A DNA stretch of 64,000 nucleotides from Blastomussa wellsi (lineage: Eukaryota > Cnidaria > Anthozoa > Scleractinia > Plerogyridae). Shown in pieces: positions 61,041 to 64,000 of this stretch (position 1 is its first letter; each line of letters starts with the position of its first letter). The stretch is from assembly GCA_947652115.1 (NCBI GenBank), contig OX393566.1, forward strand, positions 21,393,390 to 21,457,389, given 5' to 3'. The notes under the pieces are model-generated. The model was given only the letters and a program-made list of their open reading frames with translations. It was not told where the DNA came from and searched no databases. The position numbers and the translations under genes were made by a program.

Positions 61041-63978
61041 AACTGTTGCTGAGCTTGTTGGAGTTTCTGTTGCTGCTGCTGTTGTTGTTGCAACTGAAGA
61101 AGCCGTTCTTTCCAAGCTTCTTTCTGCTGCATTTGTTGCTCTAAGTGCTCTTTAAGTGCTGCTTGGGATTCTTTGTGCAACTGTTGTTGTTGTAATTCCT
61201 GCAGCTTCTGCAAGTTCATTTGAAGGTTTTTTGTTCCGAGCTGCTGCAGAAGCAATTCCTGTTGAAGGTGCTGAATAAACCTGGCTGGATTTTGCTGGTA
61301 TTGTCGCTGCTGCTTTAAAAATTGCATGTGCTGCTGTTGCAAGAGTTCTTGGTTTTGCTGCTGCTGGGGGTGCAAGGCCACCCCATTTGACAAGGTTAAG
61401 CCTGGCGCTGAATAAGACTGCCGCAATGGTCGGTGTACCTTTAATTGCCCTCCCAGCTGTGAAGATGTTAATGACGCAGAGAGACCTGCCCCCTGGGGGG
61501 ACAACAAATTGTTCTGACCCTCTGGTGATGCGGACGTTGCTGGCGGTGATGCAGCAGATGACACTACAGAATTCATTTTTAAATGTTGCACTCCATAGCC
61601 CATTGACAACATCTGTGCCTGTGCTTGGGCTAGTGCCAGCTGCTTCCATCTTGCTTGATGCAGTGCCGCTGCTGCAAGGTCACTCTCATCCTCCTCTTCA
61701 ATTCCATCAGAAATAGTTTGACTAGAAGAATAAGGACTCTGCTGCACCTCCATGTGAGCAACGTCTTTGCCTGATAAGCTACTGGTGTGGCTGAGTGCGC
61801 GGTTTTGGTGAGCAAGTTGACTTGCTAGCCACAGCTGGCTGCCCCGGCTGTGATCTAGTCCTGATGGGTAACGTGGAATTGCTTGGAGGTTGGGTAGACT
61901 GTGGCCAAGCCCAGAACCTGGCCCAGTGCTTAATGGTGACGAGCCCTAATGAAAGAAATATATTGATTCAACAAGATGAAACAGCCAAAATATGGAAAGA
62001 GAACCAACAACAAACACAACCCACATAAGATGCCAGATCTGGGAATCAACCCTGGGCCACATTGGAGGGCAGGATTCAAAATGAAAAAAATTCTTTAGGC
62101 GACTGAGTGGCAAATTTTAGTTGCCAAATTAAAATTTTTAGTCGCCAGATTAAAAAATCAAATGGGGAGTAATTCAAAACATCATTTGTAGGAATTTTAT
62201 CGAAAGAAGAACTCCATTTGAAAAGAAAAGCAAACTTCTTTCCACAAGGTGTAAAAAACACAGATAATTTTTTTGGCTAATGTATGATAATGCAAATACG
62301 AACAATGAAGCTGAAGAATCTTCGAAGGAATCAACATGGCAGATAGCATGCATTACAAGAGACACAATTCATAGGCATATATGACGTACACAAGGGTTTG
62401 CAATAAATTATAGGGCAATTTCAAACTTGGAAGTTTTTACGATGCAGGTGATGCAAGAGAATCTTTTGCAGCAAAGCAAAAAGATGGATTGTTATTTCTT
62501 AATTTTCTGGAAGCAGACAACGTTTGAAAAAAGGCCATCATACACTGCCAATACGAAGAAATCTAGTCGCCATTTTGGCGACTAAACCAGAACTTTTAGT
62601 TGCCATGGATGAAAGTTAAGTCGCATTGGCGACCGTATTGCTCGCAATTTCAAGCCCTGGAGGGAAGTGAGTGCTCTCACCACTGCTCCCAAAAGAGAAA
62701 TAGAAAGGCCAAAGACAACATGGAAAGCAAAATTTAAGAGCTGCTTGTCTGAAGGGAAAGCAGAATTCCAAATTTCCCACCACTTTCTCAGTTATGGCAA
62801 TTCATTTGCAATGAACCTGATCTTTTTATTAGGATTTCTTTTTGATGAAGTCAAATTGCGTTATGCATTTGTATCTTAAGGATGAAGAAATTAAACTAGG
62901 TTGGAAACAAGTTAAACCTGAAAAACAAGTTGACCTGCAAAGTATGCAAAGAAAGTCCTTTTGATAGCCTGGGGCTAGTGGATTCTATCTGTCATTTGCC
63001 AATATGAGCAAGTAACAATTTCTGCAGTCATTAGCTGGTCAACAAAGTTGAGACCATTGAGAAAGGCTTTCAGGCTAGCACACAATGCCTTCAACTTGCC
63101 CAGTGTGCAACAGGGAAAATCACCCAGTTCCATGAAAGTAAACAACAACCTTTGTCCTTCAATTCACACTTTCTTAGTACAGTAAACTTACCTCTCTGTG
63201 TGGCGAAGCTGATGATGATTGGTTTGGAGATCCTGGACTTGAACACTCAGCCATTTCACCTCCTGCATTTTCCACTTAGAAAACCAAAAGATCAGTCATC
63301 AGATAATTCACTTACCATGGAATAGCGACAGTGTTTGAGAAAATTCTTCTCCGAGTTCACTTCTTAGCATTTTTGTGCACATCCGTGCTTCGTGGATGCA
63401 ACAATTAAACAACAGAACGTTTCTGTTGCTGAACTATTGGCTAATATGTTCCCCAGAGTTTCAAAACTAGCATATTAGTCCTAGTAACATTATTTATAAT
63501 TATACATTTCCAAGGGACAACAAGCATCTTGAATTATTTTAAACTTTTTAGGATGAAAGACGTAACAAAGAAAACAAAAGCAGACAAGAAACCTGCTAAG
63601 TGCAGATTTTTTTCTATCTGCAGGCCTGCTTGTTAAAAACATTTCACAGACGTGTACCATCCATGGATTATCCATGGATCCAGGTATTTCCTTTGGACCG
63701 GCACTATGAGCTGATTAGGTTAAGAGCACCATGAATGAAACTATCATGTCACATGATCAATTTAAACCAACAGGCAACGGAATTTCATGAACTATAAAAC
63801 TCAATAACACACAGCTTTAGTATGAGCCATTTGTTGATTAGCAACCACCACTTACATGTTAGGCTTCTGTGGATTCTATTTCTGTTGGGTCGATCTCTCC
63901 GTCTGTATATTAACGGACTTCCATAATTCTTGAGTCGAGCTCTAATTTGTGACTTTGCCTTTAGAGTAGGTTCAGAAG
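45988..63978 (-). CDS. HDAC4: Class IIa histone deacetylase (5' end beyond window)
   Basis: Nineteen in-frame exons: 63856-63978, 63192-63274, 60962-61945, 60146-60392, 57947-58116, 57799-57848, 57043-57101, 56062-56114, 55317-55370, 53769-53822, 53363-53418, 52391-52478, 51582-51701, 50407-50464, 49246-49404, 48023-48156, 47535-47619, 46630-46771, 45988-46030. They total 919 residues. The N-terminal part holds three sites of the 14-3-3 type: [30 protein letters not shown] long Gln-rich coiled region with a pure Q run lies between them. The deacetylase domain starts at [17 protein letters not shown] (class IIa zinc subdomain). It holds [19 protein letters not shown] and [13 protein letters not shown], supplying the His pair and Asp/His/Asp zinc ligands. 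[11 protein letters not shown] follows, with Tyr where vertebrate class IIa has His. The tail [17 protein letters not shown] matches HDAC4/5/9. Nuclear-cytoplasmic transcriptional corepressor. The MEF2-binding N terminus should lie past 64000. The exon phase at 63978 requires a further upstream exon. Confidence 0.95.
46829..46905 (+). mobile_element. SINE (family A) head fragment
   Basis: gggaggcgtggtagcctaat and ggttagcgtg match the tRNA-like head of the 56534 copy; the body is missing. Lies in an HDAC intron. Confidence 0.5.
48499..48751 (+). mobile_element. Penelope-like fragment
   Basis: Contains a ctgtatataaacacac segment and the block ctccgacgaagggctaacgc with tcgaaacgtc (48654-48683). 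Then comes gaatctctttacggtggcc and a ttgataaaaccaaatta end. Nearly the same as 29237-29453 except for the core block. Lies in an HDAC intron. Confidence 0.55.
49405..50406. other. HDAC intron with internal short repeats
   Basis: The motif tgtgaccattcaaatgaaag or close variants recurs about six times between 49540 and 50320, often with gagcagtactttt and gctgtgcaagg-like neighbours. This is a loose dispersed tandem repeat. The 49962-50200 part resembles a decayed family A SINE. Confidence 0.45.
49962..50200 (+). mobile_element. Diverged SINE (family A)
   Basis: aaggcctaatagcctcgtgg, ctagcgagctggactatgg and later ctgtgatggacttgtacc follow the family A order with many substitutions. Confidence 0.4.
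50817..50993. mobile_element. Penelope-like insertion forming a near-perfect hairpin
   Basis: 63-bp arms (50866-50928 and 50932-50994) differ at one position around a 3-nt loop; arm sequence includes ttggttttatcaactgggtt. The 14-bp TSD taactatttccggg is at 50803-50816 and 50994-51007. Two copies of the same fragment are joined in opposite orientation, as in Penelope-like insertions. Lies in an HDAC intron. Confidence 0.75.
52036..52110 (-). mobile_element. SINE (family A) head fragment
   Basis: On the minus strand this reads ggaggcatgatggtctaatt and a degenerate B box with ggttcaagttgc. Body absent. Confidence 0.45.
53010..53175 (-). mobile_element. tRNA-derived SINE (family B)
   Basis: On the minus strand: catagctcagttagtagagc, ggttagaatcccattg (B box) and the tail aaattggaaatttactgcg. 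Partial 3' tails of the same family follow at 53227-53315 and 53664-53707. Lies between HDAC exons. Confidence 0.72.
53893..54034. repeat. Foldback MITE, 142 bp
   Basis: Arms tcttattagatgttttgttg with tgtagtatcgctgagtattt, and the complement ending caaaatgtctaataaga. Few mismatches over about 50 bp each. Lies in an HDAC intron. Confidence 0.7.
54035..55316. other. HDAC intron, mostly unassigned
   Basis: Includes a 163-codon plus frame (54022-54513) with no domain I recognise. The diverged repeat at 54735-55080 is shared with 28585-29060. No exon was found here; the flanking HDAC exons join in frame without one. Confidence 0.4.
55371..56061. other. HDAC intron, nothing recognised
   Basis: AT-rich with no repeat family or exon identified. 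Confidence 0.4.
56534..56843 (+). mobile_element. tRNA-derived SINE (family A), full length
   Basis: Head ggcgcagtggcctaatggtt with a tRNA-Gln-like arm and ggttcgagtcctgg (B box). A body with gcgttgtgttcttgggcaag, ggtaccggcgaatttactgc and gataagctccggcctgatgg follows, then a (tacc)n tail. This is the most complete copy in the window and the best reference for the family. Lies in an HDAC intron. Confidence 0.88.
57155..57265 (+). mobile_element. SINE (family A) head fragment
   Basis: ggtggcctaatggtgagtgt and cactgtgttgtgttcttggc match the family A head and first part of the body, with several changes. Confidence 0.5.
58166..58470 (-). mobile_element. tRNA-derived SINE (family A)
   Basis: Minus-strand copy with head tggtggcctgatggttagtg, a body matching 56534-56843 and a (ctac)n-type tail next to the 58165 boundary. 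Lies in an HDAC intron. Confidence 0.75.
58960..59753. mobile_element. hAT-like element, 794 bp
   Basis: Left end caggccttctgata (from 58960) and right complement agggcttctgata form TIRs. A 7-bp direct repeat gcttaga flanks (58953-58959 and 59754-59760). The interior repeats tttcgcgg-type motifs. The 93-codon frame at 58978-59259 has no recognised domain. Lies in an HDAC intron. Confidence 0.65.
60716..60890 (+). mobile_element. SINE (family C) body fragment
   Basis: gggacgttaaagaacccacg, ttgtggtctggcct and ggacagacttgtccaagaac match 11562-11720; the tRNA-like head is missing. Ends about 70 bp from an HDAC splice donor. Confidence 0.65.
61010..61100 (-). repeat. Coding CAG/CAA repeat (polyglutamine) in HDAC
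   Basis: A pure ctg run (about seven units, 61019-61039) and mixed ttg/ctg triplets give a stretch of about 17 Gln near the end of the 60962-61945 exon. A shorter Gln run lies upstream in the protein. Antisense frames here (poly-Cys, poly-Val/Ala) are artefacts of the repeat. Confidence 0.9.
62080..62662. mobile_element. MITE with ttttagtcgcca repeats
   Basis: The left part (taggcgactgagtggcaaat, ttttagtcgccag) and the right part (ctagtcgccattttggcgac, gtcgcattggcgaccg) share inverted and direct tagtcgcca motifs. The right end cgcaatttcaagccctgg is hAT-like. A related fragment (tggtcgccaatgcgactaaa) is at 50738-50800. Confidence 0.5.
62663..63191. other. HDAC intron, nothing recognised
   Basis: No exon, RNA gene or repeat family identified. 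Confidence 0.4.
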
Positions 63979-64000
63979 CTGTAAAATTATTTATTGAAGG

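Noticed and set aside
60855..61155. Poly-Cys and poly-Val/Ala frames on the plus strand
   Set aside because: They are antisense shadows of the polyglutamine-coding repeat in the HDAC exon.
63192..63254. HDAC translation start at MAECSSPGS (ATG at 63254)
   Set aside because: A phase-matched acceptor at 63275 and an upstream exon (63856-63978) with the HDAC4-like ASEPTLK block show that this Met is internal.

Overview
The window looks like nuclear DNA of an invertebrate animal. The genes are intron-rich, with canonical GT-AG introns. The protein repertoire is metazoan: a class IIa histone deacetylase, a DNAJB6-type Hsp40, a C2H2 zinc-finger protein and an LRR membrane protein. The intergenic DNA is packed with short non-autonomous transposons and tRNA-derived SINEs. 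My best guess is an anthozoan cnidarian (coral or anemone). That rests on general character and the repeat types, not on a database match.

All four genes I can support lie on the minus strand. From left to right: (1) 4924-6343, a C2H2 zinc-finger protein with about 16 finger units in one large exon. (2) 16077-31690, a complete eight-exon DNAJB6/DNAJB2-like co-chaperone of 210 residues; every splice junction keeps frame. (3) 36706-39708, a complete five-exon, 297-residue single-pass LRR membrane protein with signal peptide, LRRNT, one 24-residue LRR exon, a His-rich juxtamembrane stretch, a TM helix and a Ser/acid-rich tail. (4) 45988-63978, nineteen exons of a class IIa HDAC (HDAC4/5/7/9 type), 919 residues in the window, running off the right edge. 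All catalytic-domain exons are present and in frame.

The rest is repeats. There are three tRNA-derived SINE families and two nearly identical 5'-truncated L1/Tx1-type LINE copies with target-site duplications. There is a decayed second LINE carrying nested TA-flanked MITEs, a hAT-like element inside a SINE, Penelope-like inverted fragments, a 123-bp minisatellite in a DNAJB intron, and a tandem array made of copies of the LRR gene's own 3' end.

Most notable points: the class IIa HDAC has Tyr where vertebrate class IIa enzymes have His in the active site. A DNAJB6-type chaperone lies in the same 50 kb as this HDAC, and human DNAJB6/DNAJB8 activity is known to depend on class II HDACs. Several nested insertions can be resolved to the base because an empty site or TSD is visible.
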